Shown piece by piece: positions 39,215 through 50,683 of a stretch of 64,000 bases of DNA (the stretch's first letter is position 1; every line of letters starts with the position of its first letter). This stretch comes from Pelobates cultripes (lineage: Eukaryota > Chordata > Amphibia > Anura > Pelobatidae), in contig OW240921.1 in the NCBI GenBank assembly GCA_933207985.1, forward strand, positions 3,473,122 to 3,537,121, written 5' to 3'. Position numbers and translations under genes: made by a program. The notes beneath the pieces were generated by a model. It saw nothing but the letters and a program-made list of their open reading frames with translations, was not told where the DNA came from and did not search any database.

Positions 39215-40170
39215 TTGGAGGTTCGTGGAAGGATTGCTAGCAACAAAACCAAGCGGGTCATTATTGCTGAGTTAATGGAGCTAGACCGGGAGAACTTGGT
39301 TGCAGCAACACCGACCATTCCCGAATCACCAACCAACAGGGAGATTCAGGAGAGATTAGCATGGTTCGGTCTGAACCCAACGGCTGACATTGTTCTGCAG
39401 GTAATGAACATTGTAGTAGAAGAGGCGAAACAAAAGAGAGAAAAAGAGCTGGAGATGAAGCTGGCTGAAACCCAGCGGGCAGCAGCAAGTTCCCTGAGCA
39501 GAGAGAACCGCACAGCAGACACAAGGAAGATTCCTTTCAGTGCCTTTAAAGCTTTTAATGAGAAGGACTGCGAGATTGATAGCTATCTAGCGGATTTTGA
39601 GCGACAGTGTAACCTGCAGACGAGTGGGTTTCAATATTGGCTGGGAAGTTGTCAGGCAAAGCCGGCGATGCTTTCCGTGCAGTACCAGAGCAGGAGAGTC
39701 ACAGCTACGCAAGGGTTAAAGAGGCACTCACGCAAAACAGACAAGTGTTCCTTTGCAGAATTGGCCTGCCAGTTACAACTGTCCGCATCCAATTGGGTCA
39801 ACAGTAGCCAGGCTACCACCGCGGATGACATCCTACAGTTAATACTCCTGGAGTAGTTCTACGACCACATCCAGACAGATAGCAAAGACTGGGTGAGAGA
39901 CTGCAGACCCCTCTCCTTAGCGGAGGCTGCCAAGCTCGCGGATGAGTATGCGGATACTTGTAAGACCACACGGGTCCAACCCCTCCGTCCGGCAGTACCA
40001 TCAACCCCAACAGTAACCAGGTACCAACCCCCCAGCTGACCGGTAGCTTCCAACCCTCGCTACCCACGTCAGGCTGGCAACGAACCCCGCTGCTTCCAAT
40101 GTAACCAAGTGGGTCATCTTCATAACAATTGCCCACTGCCCAATTGGACTCGCCCTGGATTCCATCAACC
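39215..40170 (+). pseudogene. Gmr1-like gag with CCHC zinc knuckle, broken
   Basis: The frame at 39215-39856 has the capsid-like region: RKIPFSAFKAFNEKDCEIDS and YLADFERQCNLQ are typical of gypsy-type Gag. A TAG at 39854 and frameshifts break it. The nucleocapsid knuckle CFQCNQVGHLHNNC (CX2CX4HX4C) is encoded at 40091-40132 in another frame. The true start lies upstream of, or within, the small MITE and is not determined. Confidence 0.75.
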
Positions 40171-40477
40171 CCAAGCCCATTGTGTGGATTATCCGGTACC
40201 CTCTGCCTGGGACGCCAAGGCGCTGAGTCGTGAGGAACCCCTGGGCACCCTATATGAAGCTCTCCTAGTCCAATCTACCTTAAATGACAATCAAAAACAC
40301 CATTGTCAGCTGGTAATGGTCAACGGGAAGACAGCCCAGGGCCTAAGAGACAGTGGTGCTACAATCACCCTAGTTCAATGGCATCTTATTGATAACTCTG
40401 AAAGACTGGGGAAATCTATTGCTGTGAGAGTGGCAGGGGGGCAGTGTATCGGATTCCTACCGCACAAGAGCATCTAG
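40109..40477 (+). pseudogene. Gmr1-like aspartic protease region
   Basis: VNGKTAQGLRDSGATITLVQ contains the retropepsin active-site triad D-S-G, followed by LGKSIAVRVAGGQCI. This protease would cleave the Gag-Pol precursor. The frame overlaps the zinc-knuckle reading and ends at 40475-40477; downstream sequence continues in another frame. Confidence 0.75.
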
Positions 40478-41930
40478 ACAGGGGCACTAGAGCTGGCAAT
40501 GTCCAAGTGGGTGTGATGAAAGAATTACCCTCTGAAGTCGTGTTGGGCAATGATATTGGTCCTCTAACTTCTGCTTTTGTATCAACACCCCCTCGCGAGG
40601 CTCAAGCGGTAACCACCAGAGCTCAAAGTCGTGCTGCCGAGAGCCATCCACCTCCTACTGAGACCCAGGTAAGCCAACCTACCCTACCCCTGACTGAAAA
40701 CCCCCTTCCCTGGGATACCCCGGAGGACTTTGGGAGGGAAGTAGCCAGAGACCCCTCACTGAGAAAGTACAGGGAAAAAGCTAAGGGAGGACACGGAGGG
40801 TTAGAGAAGGAGCAGTTAATCTGGGAGAATGGCTCTTTATACAGGCTCACGACACACGGGTCAACGCACCTGGGCCCGGCAAAAATGCCAGCTGGTTGTC
40901 CCATGGAAATACCGGCAGGAGTTATTGAGAATTGGGCACGATGTTCCCTTAGCAGGGCACATGGGACTATGCCGGATGTTACATCGGGTAACCCAGAACT
41001 TCTTCTGGCCTGGGGTATCCGGGCGTATTGCCAGACGTGCGAGATATGTCAAAGGGTAGGTAAGAAGGGAGACCACCTGAAAGCCAAACTGGTCCCTATG
41101 CCAATAATAGAAGAACCTTTCACGAGAGTAGCCATAGACCTCGTAGGACCCCTGGCCCAGCCTAGCCGCTCCAGTAAGCGCTATATACTTACTGTGGTGG
41201 ACTACGCTACTCGCTACCCTGAAGCTGTAGCCCTCTCTAATATCCAGGCTGAGACGGTGGCTGATGCTCTGGTCAAGATATTCTCCCGAGTGGGATTTCC
41301 CAAAGAGATTCTATCCGAACAGGGTACACAGTTCACGGCCGAGGTGACCCAGCAGATATGGAAGGTCTGCAGAGTTAAATCCCTGACCAGTTCCCCATAC
41401 CATCCCCAGACCAATGGCCTGTGTGAACGCTTCAACGGGACGCTGAAGCAAATGCTGAAGTCGTTCACAGGGGCCTACAAAGATTGGGAGCAATTCCTGC
41501 CGCACCTCCTCTTTGCATACCGGGAGGTGCCCGAGGAATCAACCGGGTTTTCACCCTTCGAACTGCTATATGGGAGGCGGGTGAGAGGGCCCCTAGATCT
41601 TATCAAGGCCCACTCGGAGGGGCAGACCAAGATAGAGGGACGACATGGAGGAATTGACCCAGACTGTGCGGGAAAACCTCCAGGTGGCTCGGCAGCACCA
41701 GAAAGTATGGTATGACAGACGAGCTAGGTACCAGAGTTTTCAGATCGGACAAAAGGTCATGGTGCTAAGACCAGTCCGAACTGACAAGCTCCAGGCTGCC
41801 TGGCAGGGCCCCTATAAGGTTATAGGACAGGTGTGCAATACCACCTACACTATAGCCAGCTGCGAGAATGAAGATGTGAAACGAATGTTTCACATCAACA
41901 TGCTCAAAGCATATAACAAGAGGGCTGAGG
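40444..41930 (+). pseudogene. Gmr1-like integrase, located before RT
   Basis: The H2C2 zinc-binding part is split by a frameshift near 41020 (HDVPLAGHMG in one frame, CQTCEICQRVG in the other). The core follows: VAIDLVGPL (first Asp, 41137-41139), then LSEQGTQF where the second catalytic Asp is replaced by Glu (41317-41319), and GLCERFNGTLK with the catalytic Glu (41425-41427). After a frame change near 41645 the C-terminal GPY/F-type module follows (KVMVLRPV, WQGPYKVIG, FHINMLKAY). With the altered Asp and frameshifts it cannot be active. Confidence 0.85.
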
Positions 41931-42079
41931 AGGTGACCGCCATCTATGCTACAGCTGGAGAGGACACTGAGGCTTTGCTCCTACCCAACCTCTTAGGGAA
42001 TAACGGGGAGACGAGGCCGGTAGAAAAAGTCCAGTTAGGGGAACAGCTGGAGCCCCAAGAGAGGGCACAAGCTATCCGC

Positions 42080-43290
42080 TTACTGGAAGCCAAACAGGCC
42101 ACGTTCTCTCAGGAGCCAGGGTATACCCCGCTAGCAGTTCACAAAGTAGACAACCTCCCTACCGGATTCCCGAAGCTGTCCGAGACAGGATGCGGAAAGA
42201 AATCTACGAAATGCTCCGACTAGGGGTAATAGAGCATTCGGACAGTCCTTGGGCCTCACTTAGTAACAAAACGGGATGGTACGACCCGCTTTTGTGTAGA
42301 TTACAGGTGGCTCAATGGCAAGACAGTTATAGACGCCTATCCGATGCCACGGATGGACGAGCTGCTTGACCGCATATCTACAGGGAAGTATCTGACCACA
42401 ATAGACCTATGTAAGGAATCACCCCGTTCGGCCTATACCAATTTCGGGTTATGCCGTTTGGGATGAAGAACGCCCCGGCCACCTTCCAACGGATGGTGGA
42501 CCGCTTGTTGGAAAGTCTCCAGGACTATGCATGTGCCTACCTGGACGAAATCGCTATCTATAGCGATACCTGGGAGGCACATCTGGAACACGTAGGAGCA
42601 GTATTAGACAGGATTAGGGGGGCCAGTTTAACCTTGAAACCAGACAAGTGCCACATTGGTATGGCGGAGGTGCAATATTTGGGCCACCGAGTTGGGTGTG
42701 GTAAGCAACGACCAGAACCGGCTAAGATCGAGGCCGTTGCTAATTGGCCCACTCCCCGTACCAAGACACAACTCATAGCCTTCTTGGAGACAGCCGGCTG
42801 TTATAGACGCTTTGTACCAGACTATAGCGCCCTGGCCAAACCCCTGACGGACCTGACGAAAAAAAAATTACCCCGACAAGTCCTGTGGTCCCCGGAGTGT
42901 GAGGTGGCTTTTTTGTTAATGCTTCTGTATTGGCTGCCCCAGATCCTAACAAAAGATTTATTGTCCACACAGACGCTTCAATGTTTGGACTGGGGGCAGT
43001 ACTAAGCCAGATCGGATAGGACCGAGGGGAGCACCCCGTGGCCTACCTGAGCCGGAAACTTCTACCCATTGAGAAGGAGTGCCTGGCATTGGTTTGGGCC
43101 CTTAAGAAACTAACTTCCTATCTATATGGGCGGGCTTTCACACTCATTACTGACCACAATCCCTTGGTCTGGCTCAACTGAGTCTCAGGAGACAATGCCC
43201 GTTTGCTGCGCTGGAGTCTTGCCCTCCAGCCATATGACTTTACTATTCACTACCACCCAGGCAAGGGTCACGCCAAACTGACTTATCAGA
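42080..43290 (+). pseudogene. Gmr1-like reverse transcriptase and RNase H, broken
   Basis: RT lies downstream of integrase. The fingers region near 42190-42290 is in broken frames. The frame 42451-43005 has MPFGMKNAPATFQRMVDRLL, then YLDE at 42538-42549 in place of the catalytic YLDD, then PDKCHIGMAEVQYLGHRVG and AGCYRRFVPDYSALAKPLTD. RNase H follows with stops: HPVAYLSRKLLPIEKECLAL, LITDHNPLVWLN, LLRWSLALQPYDF. There are frameshifts near 42420 and 43000 and a stop near 43180. Confidence 0.85.
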
Positions 43291-43393
43291 TTAAACTTTG
43301 GACTTCCCGTTTGCCCCTATTGGACCAGGAAAGGTCCAACCGTGTCTGCCGGAGCAGGGAGAAAAGGGGGGGCCATTGTAAAGGATTTCCTTA

Positions 43394-44302
43394 TGTTTAC
43401 CTGTACCCATTCGGTTAATTCCTCTCCCTGCTAGTTAAGTGACTGTAAAGTATTCGTTGTTATTCCTGTGTTCGGGACATTTATTAGTTCTACTGAACGG
43501 AAACCACCCTGGGTAGCAATCAGAACTTTGAACACCAAGTAACCACGAAAAGCGCAAGGTAATTGAGTTCTTCTAGGCGGCCGCCATTTGGAATACGAAC
43601 ACGTGGTGAGAACAAAGGATGGCAGCCATCTTAGATCTCCCGAACGCGGTCAGCGGGACTTACTCGTGGATTGCCTGGAACCATTTTGGGCATGACAAAC
43701 ACACGAACACCCGGTCTCTATGGAAGTCCCATCTGACCGATTTTCACTTACAGTATCAAACTGGCGTTCAGGAGTTTCAATCAACCGAATGAGGGGAGCA
43801 TTCATATAGAACCAGATGCTGTATAACTGTGGTAGTTTTTGTGTAATTCCGCACGAACGGAGACCGGCTCTTTCTACCAATTTCATGGAACTTTAACTCG
43901 GATACAACCACATGGCGAGCCGGTCAAACTTCCACACGATGCGACACGAAAACTACCGAAATGATTTTCGTGCAATTTGGATATGTTACTCCTAGTATCC
44001 TCAGCTACCCAGGGATGTGGTTGTTATATTTCTGTGACATGTAGAATGTATATTTTTAAAAATGTGGAAAATTGTTAATGTTTCTGGCCAGCAGATTATC
44101 TAGCTTGGCCCAGAGGAGGAGCTTGTACAGTATAAATTGAATGCCTGTTGCTTCCATTAAATCCGTCTTGTTCCGGCATTAAACTTTGGCTCATGTGTGC
44201 ATTATTTGGCGATACCAGCGTTATTTTACCCTGTGGATTATTGTTGTTATTCTGCTATTGGGAAAAAGGGAATACTGGACGGTGATACAGATTACCGTCA
44301 CA
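43394..44302 (+). repeat. 3' LTR of the Gmr1-like element
   Basis: 909 bp aligned with the 5' LTR, with the empty TTAA site (AGCA/GGCATTAA) intact. Carries GGCCGCCATTTGG and CACGTG (43600-43605). Ends GATTACCGTCACA. Confidence 0.82.
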
Positions 44303-44484
44303 GGCCCATTAAACACTTCCCATCGGGAAGGAAGATTGAATTATTTGCAGCCTTGCACCTGGCTCCCAACTGCACAGATCTACAGAGATTATCAGACTTC
44401 CCGCCTGCAAAACCAGTGGAATCCACCGCTAGCTCTCCGTCTAACAGAGGCACTTCTGTAGTTACAGACCATGATCATGGCTGC

Positions 44485-44714
44485 CAGATAATATATACTG
44501 TATAAAATTCACAGAATATACCAACACAGACCCCGGCATGCAACCTGATCTATTATACCGTATATAGTATATCATACACATAAACAGACCGGGTATATAG
44601 CCTGATCTATTACATATAATCTATTATACCGTATATAGTATATCATACACATAATATACAGACCGGGTATATAGTCTGATCTATTATATATAATCTATTA
44701 TACCATGTACAGTA
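44485..44714. repeat. Tandem array of about 80-bp AT-rich units (first block)
   Basis: Units of the form CAGACCGGGTATATAGTCTG, ATCTATTATATATAATCTAT, TATACCGTATATAGTATATC, ATACACATAATA. The same units reappear at 46268-46349, 49369-49590 and 50612-50683, separated only by inserted elements. Confidence 0.85.
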
Positions 44715-44716
44715 TA

Positions 44717-46267
44717 CAGGGAGTGCAGAATTATTAGGCAAGTTGTATTTTTGAGGATTAATTTTATTATTGAACAACAACCATGTTCTCAATGAACCCA
44801 AAAAACTCATTAATATCAAAGCTGAATATTTTTGGAGTTTTTAGTTTGTTTTTAGTTTTAGCTATGTTAGGGGGATATCTGTGTGTGCAGGTGACTATTA
44901 CTGTGCATAATTATTAGGCAACTTAACAAAAACAAATATATACCCATTTCAATTATTTATTATTACCAGTGAAACCAATATAACATCTCAACATTCACAA
45001 ATATACATTTCTGACATTCAAAACAAAAACAAATCAGTGACCAATATAGCCACCTTTCTTTGCAAGGACACTCAAAAGCCTGCCATCCATGGATTCTGTC
45101 AGTGTTTTGATCTGTTCACCATCAACATTGCGTGCAGCAGCAACCACAGCCTCCCAGACACTGTTCAGAGAGGTGTACTGTTTTCCCTCCTTGTAAATCT
45201 CACATTTGATGATGGACCACAGGTTCTCAATGGGGTTCAGATCAGGTGAACAAGGAGGCCATGTCATTAGATTTTCTTCTTTATACCCTTTCTTGCCAGC
45301 CACGCTGTGGAGTACTTGGACGCGTGTGATGGAGCATTGTCCTGCATGAAAATCATGTTTTTCTTGAAGGATGCAGACTTCTTCCTGTACCACTGCTTGA
45401 AGAAGGTGTCTTCCAGGAACTGGCAGTAGGACTGGGAGTTGAGCTTGACTCCATCCTCAACCCGAAAAGGCCCCACAAGCTCATCTTTGATGATACCAGC
45501 CCAAACCAGTACTCCACCTCCACCTTGCTGGCGTCTGAGTCGGACTGGAGCTCTCTGCCCTTTACCAATCCAGCCACGGGCCCATCCATCTGGCCCATCA
45601 AGACTCACTCTCATTTCATCAGTCCATAAAACCTTAGAAAAATCAGTCTTGAGATATTTCTTGGCCCAGTCTTGACGTTTCAGCTTGTGTGTCTTGTTCA
45701 GTGGTGGTCGTCTTTCAGCCTTTCTTACCTTGGCCATGTCTCTGAGTATTGCACACCTTGTGCTTTTGGGCACTCCAGTGATGTTGCAGCTCTGAAATAT
45801 GGCCAAACTGGTGGCAAGTGGCATCGTGGCAGCTGCACGCTTGACTTTTCTCAGTTCATGGGCAGTTATTTTGCGCCTTGGTTTTTCCACACGCTTCTTG
45901 CGACCCTGTTGACTATTTTGAATGAAACGCTTGATTGTTCGATGATCACGCTTCAGAAGCTTTGCAATTTTAAGAGTGCTGCATCCCTCTGCAAGATATC
46001 TCACTATTTTTGACTTTTCTGAGCCTGTCAAGTCCTTCTTTTGACCCATTTTGCCAAAGGAAAGGAAGTTGCCTAATAATTATGCACACCTGATATAGGG
46101 TGTTGATGTCATTAGACCACACCCCTTCTCATTACAGAGATGCACATCACCTAATATGCTTAATTGGTAGTAGGCTTTCGAGCCTATACAGCTTTGAGTA
46201 AGACAACATGCATAAAGAGGATGATGTGGTCAAAATACTCATTTGCCTAATAATTCTGCACTCCCTG
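44717..46267 (-). mobile_element. Tc1/mariner element, copy 1 (frameshifted)
   Basis: 1551 bp, TA duplications at 44715-44716 and 46268-46269. Ends CAGGGAGTGCAGAATTATTA and its inverse, with inner copies of the motif (GTGCATAATTATTAGGCAAC) about 180-200 bp inside each end, an IR/DR layout. Nearly identical to 51701-53263, implying recent activity of the family. Confidence 0.95.
45034..46049 (-). pseudogene. Tc1-like transposase, single-base frameshift
   Basis: The frame from the ATG at 46049 matches the intact copy to GIK, where one T of the + strand run at 45280-45282 is missing relative to copy 2. The remainder (from EENLMTWPPCSPDLNPIENL) continues in the next frame to 45034. Otherwise only a few substitutions separate the copies (for example SCNITG versus SCSITG). 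Confidence 0.92.
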
Positions 46268-47437
46268 TATCATACACATAACGTACAGACCGGTTATATA
46301 GTCTAATTTATTATACCGTATAGAGTATATCATACACATAATACACAGACCGGGTGTAATGGCACCCCCAGGCATAAAAGGGGTTAACAGCCGTTTAGGA
46401 GATATTCCCTTCCAGATATACAGGCAGCTACTGTAGACACCAATCCACCGAACCGGAGAAGCATACGAATGCTCTCAAACATACGAATGCTGTAAACAGT
46501 CGAATAGGAAAAACCATACGAAAGGTTTACACTCCTAGCAGTCGAACTGGAACAGCATACAATAAATCCCCCCAAGAATGAGACAAGTCTCCGTGTTGAG
46601 GGTCAAAACAGGAACAGACAGAGCTGTGGGTTTATTGTTCTTATATACACATTCTTACACATTAGTACCACCCACAGGGTTTTGGAACACAACCAATAAA
46701 CACATACAATTCACTCAGACACTCCCACACAAAATCCTCCCCTCTGCCTGTGATACAATTACCTTACACAATGAGTTAATATAATTATCACAGGCAGAGA
46801 AATACAGTTTTTCCACATTATTCATAACTTTAAAAGTATGCATCACATTCACATAAAACTTACATTTTCAGAATCAGCATACTCCAAATACAAACAAACG
46901 TCAAAATCATACAAATTGGTCCAGTGGGTCAAAAGATAGATCGACGTCCTTTGTGACCAAACAAAGCATGGCTTTTCTGCCCAAAACCAGTTCCACAGAG
47001 TCTTTTATCCTGGAGATAATTGGGAAGTAATCCAATTATCTCTAAGGACAGAGGCAAAACTCCATTGAACACATGGTAGCAAAAGACAATAAAATACATA
47101 CAAATATATAACTGTGCAGCTATTGCATAAAACAGGTACATATCTTCAGATAGCTTAGATCTGAGCGCACATTATTACTGAGTGGCGCTCAGATCACATA
47201 CATACAGTTCAATTGCCATGGAGCCAAAGTCTTTCACTTAGTCTTTCATTATACGAATGGGCTCCATGGCATAGCTATCTGGGGTATCACTATTTAAATA
47301 GGGCAAGTACCGAATGACCCGGCTTTCGTGTCTTTGCAGGGGAAAATCTGGCGTTTTAACATGGGGCCATAGTCTAAAGGCAGCAGGCGGGCAACCAGGC
47401 TCCTCCAATGCACAGTGGCGAGATTGGTCTTGTCACA

Positions 47438-47452
47438 TCTCTCCCCTTTTCC
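47438..47452 (-). promoter_or_regulatory. Polypurine tract of element C
   Basis: GGAAAAGGGGAGAGA directly abuts the LTR start TGTGACAAG, the expected plus-strand primer position. Supports element C as a genuine LTR retrotransposon internal region. Confidence 0.75.
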
Positions 47453-48927
47453 AAACAGACTAACAGGGTATCTGACCTCCTGCCAGTCAGTGCCCTGGTT
47501 AGTCCAGCAATCCACCCATAAAACACAATTAGTAGTACAGCCCACCCACAATAAATGGTTACTACACTTGAGTACGGGGAAAACTTGTCCATGTCCAGGT
47601 GCCTCACCACAGCTGAATTGGTGGGTTGCGAGGTGGGCAGAGACCAGCTGTACTCTGCCCTGGTGCCAGCACTACCACGGAAGTGGTTGCGGGAGGGGGA
47701 GACCTTTGGATACCCAGCTCTGCTGATGGAGGGGGAGACCAACTGTCTCCCCTTTTGACAAAGCACCATGCTGCTGTGGGGGGAGACCGACTGTCTCCCC
47801 TTTTGCTAAATAGCCCTGTTGCTAGGGGAAAGGACCGACCGTCCCTACCCCCTGTGGTTTGGGCACAGAGACTATGGTCCCATCTGCACCGGTGTGGGGC
47901 TTATCATCTCCTCTTGGTGGGCTAAGCTGCTGCTGGGGAGAGGGGGTAACAAGCTCCTCTCCCTTACACACTTTCAGCCACTGGGGAGGGAGACCGACTG
48001 TCTCCACTCCCAATAAATTGTCCTGCTGCTGGGGAGAAAGACCGACTGTCTCTGCTCCCTGTAGGACACTCTGCAGCTGGGGAAGGGAGACAGGGCTCTC
48101 CTCTCCCTGCAAGGGATACTGCCGCTGGGGAGGGAGAGCCCTGTCTCCCTCTCCCAGTAAAACACACTGCTATTGGGGAGCAGGACCGACTGTCCTTGCC
48201 CCCTGTAGCTCATTCTGCCGCTGGGGAAGGGAGACAAGGCCCTCCTCTCCCTGCAAGGGATACTGCTGCTGGGGAGGGTCCCATCTCCACCTCCCAGTAA
48301 ATCTCTACAATATCTTCCCAGCTGAAGGGGTCTGGAACTGGATCTTCTATTCTGCTTTTCTGTCATGCCTTTTCAATGGAGTGCAACAGATGTTGGTAGT
48401 CCTGCTCCAGCTCCATCTCTCGGGTCGCTAGGTGGGCCAGGTCTTGCTCCACCTCGTGAGGGTCATCCCAATCGTACATTCTCTCCCTCCACTCAAAAAT
48501 GTCACGGAACCGGGTTTGTGTAGAACTCCCAAAATCAGGCTCCGAAAAGACTCCCATAACAAACCAAGGCCATCAAACTCCACTCCCTCTGGCTTGTCAT
48601 GCTCGGCTGTCCAGGGTATATACAGCGCTGCATACCACCGGAGTGCCTGGTAGGCATCTTCCAGCCACAGCTCCTGCCATACCCAGTGCTCCAGTTCCTT
48701 TATCCACTCCTCCAGGGGCTACTGTCCCAGGAGGGGCATCCGCAGTGCCACTCGTGTCTGCTGGCGCTGCTCCTTACTGGGGAGTCCCTCGCCCGCTGGT
48801 GCTGTATATTATCCAATGCCTGGTACCAGATGTCTTTGCGGACTGCATCTCGATCGTCCATGACACCCTCATCATATAAAACTGCTGGTTCCATCCTGCT
48901 GCTGTTAGGGTCACTGTACTCAGACAT
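47453..48927 (-). pseudogene. Element C protein, homologous to the element B ORF
   Basis: Starts MSEYSDPNSSRMEPAV at 48927; then DAVRKDIWYQALDNIQ. After a frameshift near 48710 it has PLEEWIKELEHWVWQELWLE, AYQALRW, PWTAEHDKPEG and GLGLLWES. Beyond another shift it has WELEQDYQHLL-like text and a long series of PPQ/SPQ repeats (PVSLPQLQSVLQGAETVGLS type). It ends in a hydrophobic tail (HLDMDKFSP, then VTIYCGWAVLLIVFYGWIAG). Frameshifts make this copy a pseudogene, but it preserves the full layout that element B lacks. Function unknown. Confidence 0.6.
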
Positions 48928-48998
48928 GCGTTGCCCTCAATTTGTAAATCCAGGGAATGGTGTTTCCTTGTAGCTGTCCTTCTGGGCTGTGGGAATGA

Positions 48999-49016
48999 TC
49001 CCGCAGCTTGCCACCA
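48999..49016 (-). promoter_or_regulatory. Primer-binding-site-like motif of element C
   Basis: TGGTGGCAAGCTGCGGGA lies three bases after the LTR terminus. Counterparts occur in element A (20941 down), B (31713 down), D (54299 up) and the Gmr1-like element (39035 up). I could not assign the tRNA. Confidence 0.6.
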
Positions 49017-49368
49017 AATGTGACAGACAAATGCACCTTTCTTGAAGCCTTGGCTCATGCTTGGGGGAAGGGATATACCTACACTCTGGGGATTGCTATA
49101 ATCACTTACTCCCCAGAGTAAGCTCTTGTAAGAGCTTGATTTGTTCCTGCTATGCTCTCTGGATTTAGGAGAGGTTCACCCCTTGGGAAATGGATCCGGG
49201 TCATGGATCAAGGGTGGGTGAGAGACAGCGAGACCCCAGCGCAGCTGCATCGCTGGAAGTGGGGTCTGCAGTGCTGATGGTGTCGGTTGGAAAACTCGGA
49301 GTCCTCGGCAAGCGCTAGGTGCATCGATTGGCGGAGGTACTCAGTCGGAGTGCCAGCGGTCCGTCACA

Positions 49369-49595
49369 CCGGGTATATAGTCTAATCTATTATATGGTCT
49401 CGAATATTGTATATAATATATCATACACATAATATACAGACCGAGTATATAGTCTGATCTATAATATATAATCTATTATACCATATACAGTATATCATAC
49501 ACACAATATACAGACTGGGTATATAGTCTGATCTATTATATATAATCTATTATACCGTATATAGTATATCATACACATAATACACAGACCGGGTA
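49369..49595. repeat. About 80-bp tandem array, third block
   Basis: Same CCGGGTATATAGTCTAATCT-type units as 44485-44714. Bounded by element C and the next solo LTR. Confidence 0.82.
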
Positions 49596-50611
49596 TGTGG
49601 CAAACCTAGCCACTCGGACTATAACTGGACACTATGCCTTTAAGGGTTGCCTATAGGTCTGGAGAGAGAGACGTTGTAACTGTATGTGCCTGCTTCATGT
49701 ATTCCCTGCATTGCCTGTACCTATCTGTTCCGCCGAATGCAAATGGTGGTTTGTATGGGGATTCCCGTTCGTTTCGCGAACGGCACTTTGGAGGGCCGTT
49801 CGTGAAACGAATGCGATACCCCCTAATAGCCCACACACTTAGAGGCGTGTGGCGCTAGTTAACCGATTGCAACATTGTTGCAATCGGTTATTAGAGGCTC
49901 TCCTGGGTGGCCGTCGTTCGACTACCGACCATGCGGCGGTCGGCCATCTTGGATCCCTGGTTCTTCAGCGGGTCCGTGTCGTCGAACGCATAGCATTACC
50001 AACAGTTATTCGACGGCACGAACACCGCTGAGCCTCCAGGACGTTCGGGAGTTTCAGGACCAGGTTCACTAAAAGCAATCGGTTCTTTTCGTGTGTTTTG
50101 AAAGAAATGTGTTTTCTGTGCGGCGTTCGGTTATTTTAGCTGGGATCTGAGCGGCAATCTCACGAATGATGCGCCCAGACCCCAGCTATCTACCGAACGT
50201 CCATTCGTGTAAATCCACCGTATATTATACCAGTTGTAGATTTTTGTGTGAATTGCCGGTTCTGCTGCACGAGGGGATAATCCCCTTAACGGTGCATTCT
50301 GGGAGGATGATCCCTCTCGTGCAGCGGTGCCTGATGGGAGAAATGTGTGGTACTGTAAGTCCCCCATGTAGTCCCCTCCTGTACAACCCCTGTAATGTCA
50401 GTTTGGAAACCCCTTGCATGGGGAATTGCATAAATACTGTGACCTGTGATTAAAACCTCAGTTGACTCCCAGCCTATGTGTCGTCTAGTTCTTGGGAAGG
50501 AAGGGTTACTGCAGTGCTGTTTGGATTATTATATGCTGATTCCCTGGATTATCCTTTGTTGTTCCTGTTACCCAGCGGAGATATCGTGGATCATACTGCC
50601 TCTCCGTTACA
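49596..50611 (+). mobile_element. Solo LTR, TSD GGGTA
   Basis: 1016 bp from TGTGGCAAACCTAGCCACTC to CTCTCCGTTACA with GGGTA at 49591-49595 and 50612-50616. Includes a 17-bp inverted CGTTTCGCGAACGG-type palindrome region near 49770-49810. Confidence 0.9.
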
Positions 50612-50683
50612 GGGTATATAGTCTAATCTATTATATGGTCACAAATACCGTATATAAGATTTCATCCAATATAGAGCTAACCC

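Larger units (their letters stand above)
36084..44302 (+). mobile_element. Gmr1-like Ty3/gypsy retrotransposon, decayed, with insertions
   Basis: 5' LTR (36084-36829 plus 38911-39033) and 3' LTR (43394-44302) share long, almost identical text (CTGTACCCATTCGGTTAATT, TGGTATTCGT-type motifs, CGATACCAGCGTTATTTTAC). The internal region runs gag, zinc knuckle, protease, integrase, then RT and RNase H, which is the reverse of normal Ty3/gypsy order and typical of Gmr1-like elements. A TTAA element sits in the 5' LTR and a small TTAA MITE near the gag start. A purine tract ending GGAGAAAAGGGGGGGCC precedes the 3' LTR. Outer boundaries are set by the shared text; no target duplication is seen. Confidence 0.85.
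46355..49368 (-). mobile_element. LTR element C, compact, with inverted right end, TSD CCGGG
   Basis: 3014 bp flanked by CCGGG (46350-46354, 49369-49373). On the minus strand: primer-site-like TTGGTGGCAAGCTGCGGGAT (down from 49018), a degenerate ORF region, polypurine tract GGAAAAGGGGAGAGA (47452 to 47438) and a full 3' LTR (47437 to 46355, 1083 bp). Where the 5' LTR should be, only about 12 bp of its end remain (49019-49030). They are followed by about 338 bp of LTR 3' sequence in the opposite, + orientation (49031-49368) that matches 9320-9658. Both outer ends are therefore LTR 3' ends. Confidence 0.85.

Noticed and set aside
45439..46013. Plus-strand ORFs of 78-113 codons opposite the Tc1 transposase
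   Set aside because: Antisense shadows of the transposase frame; the same shadows appear over copy 2.
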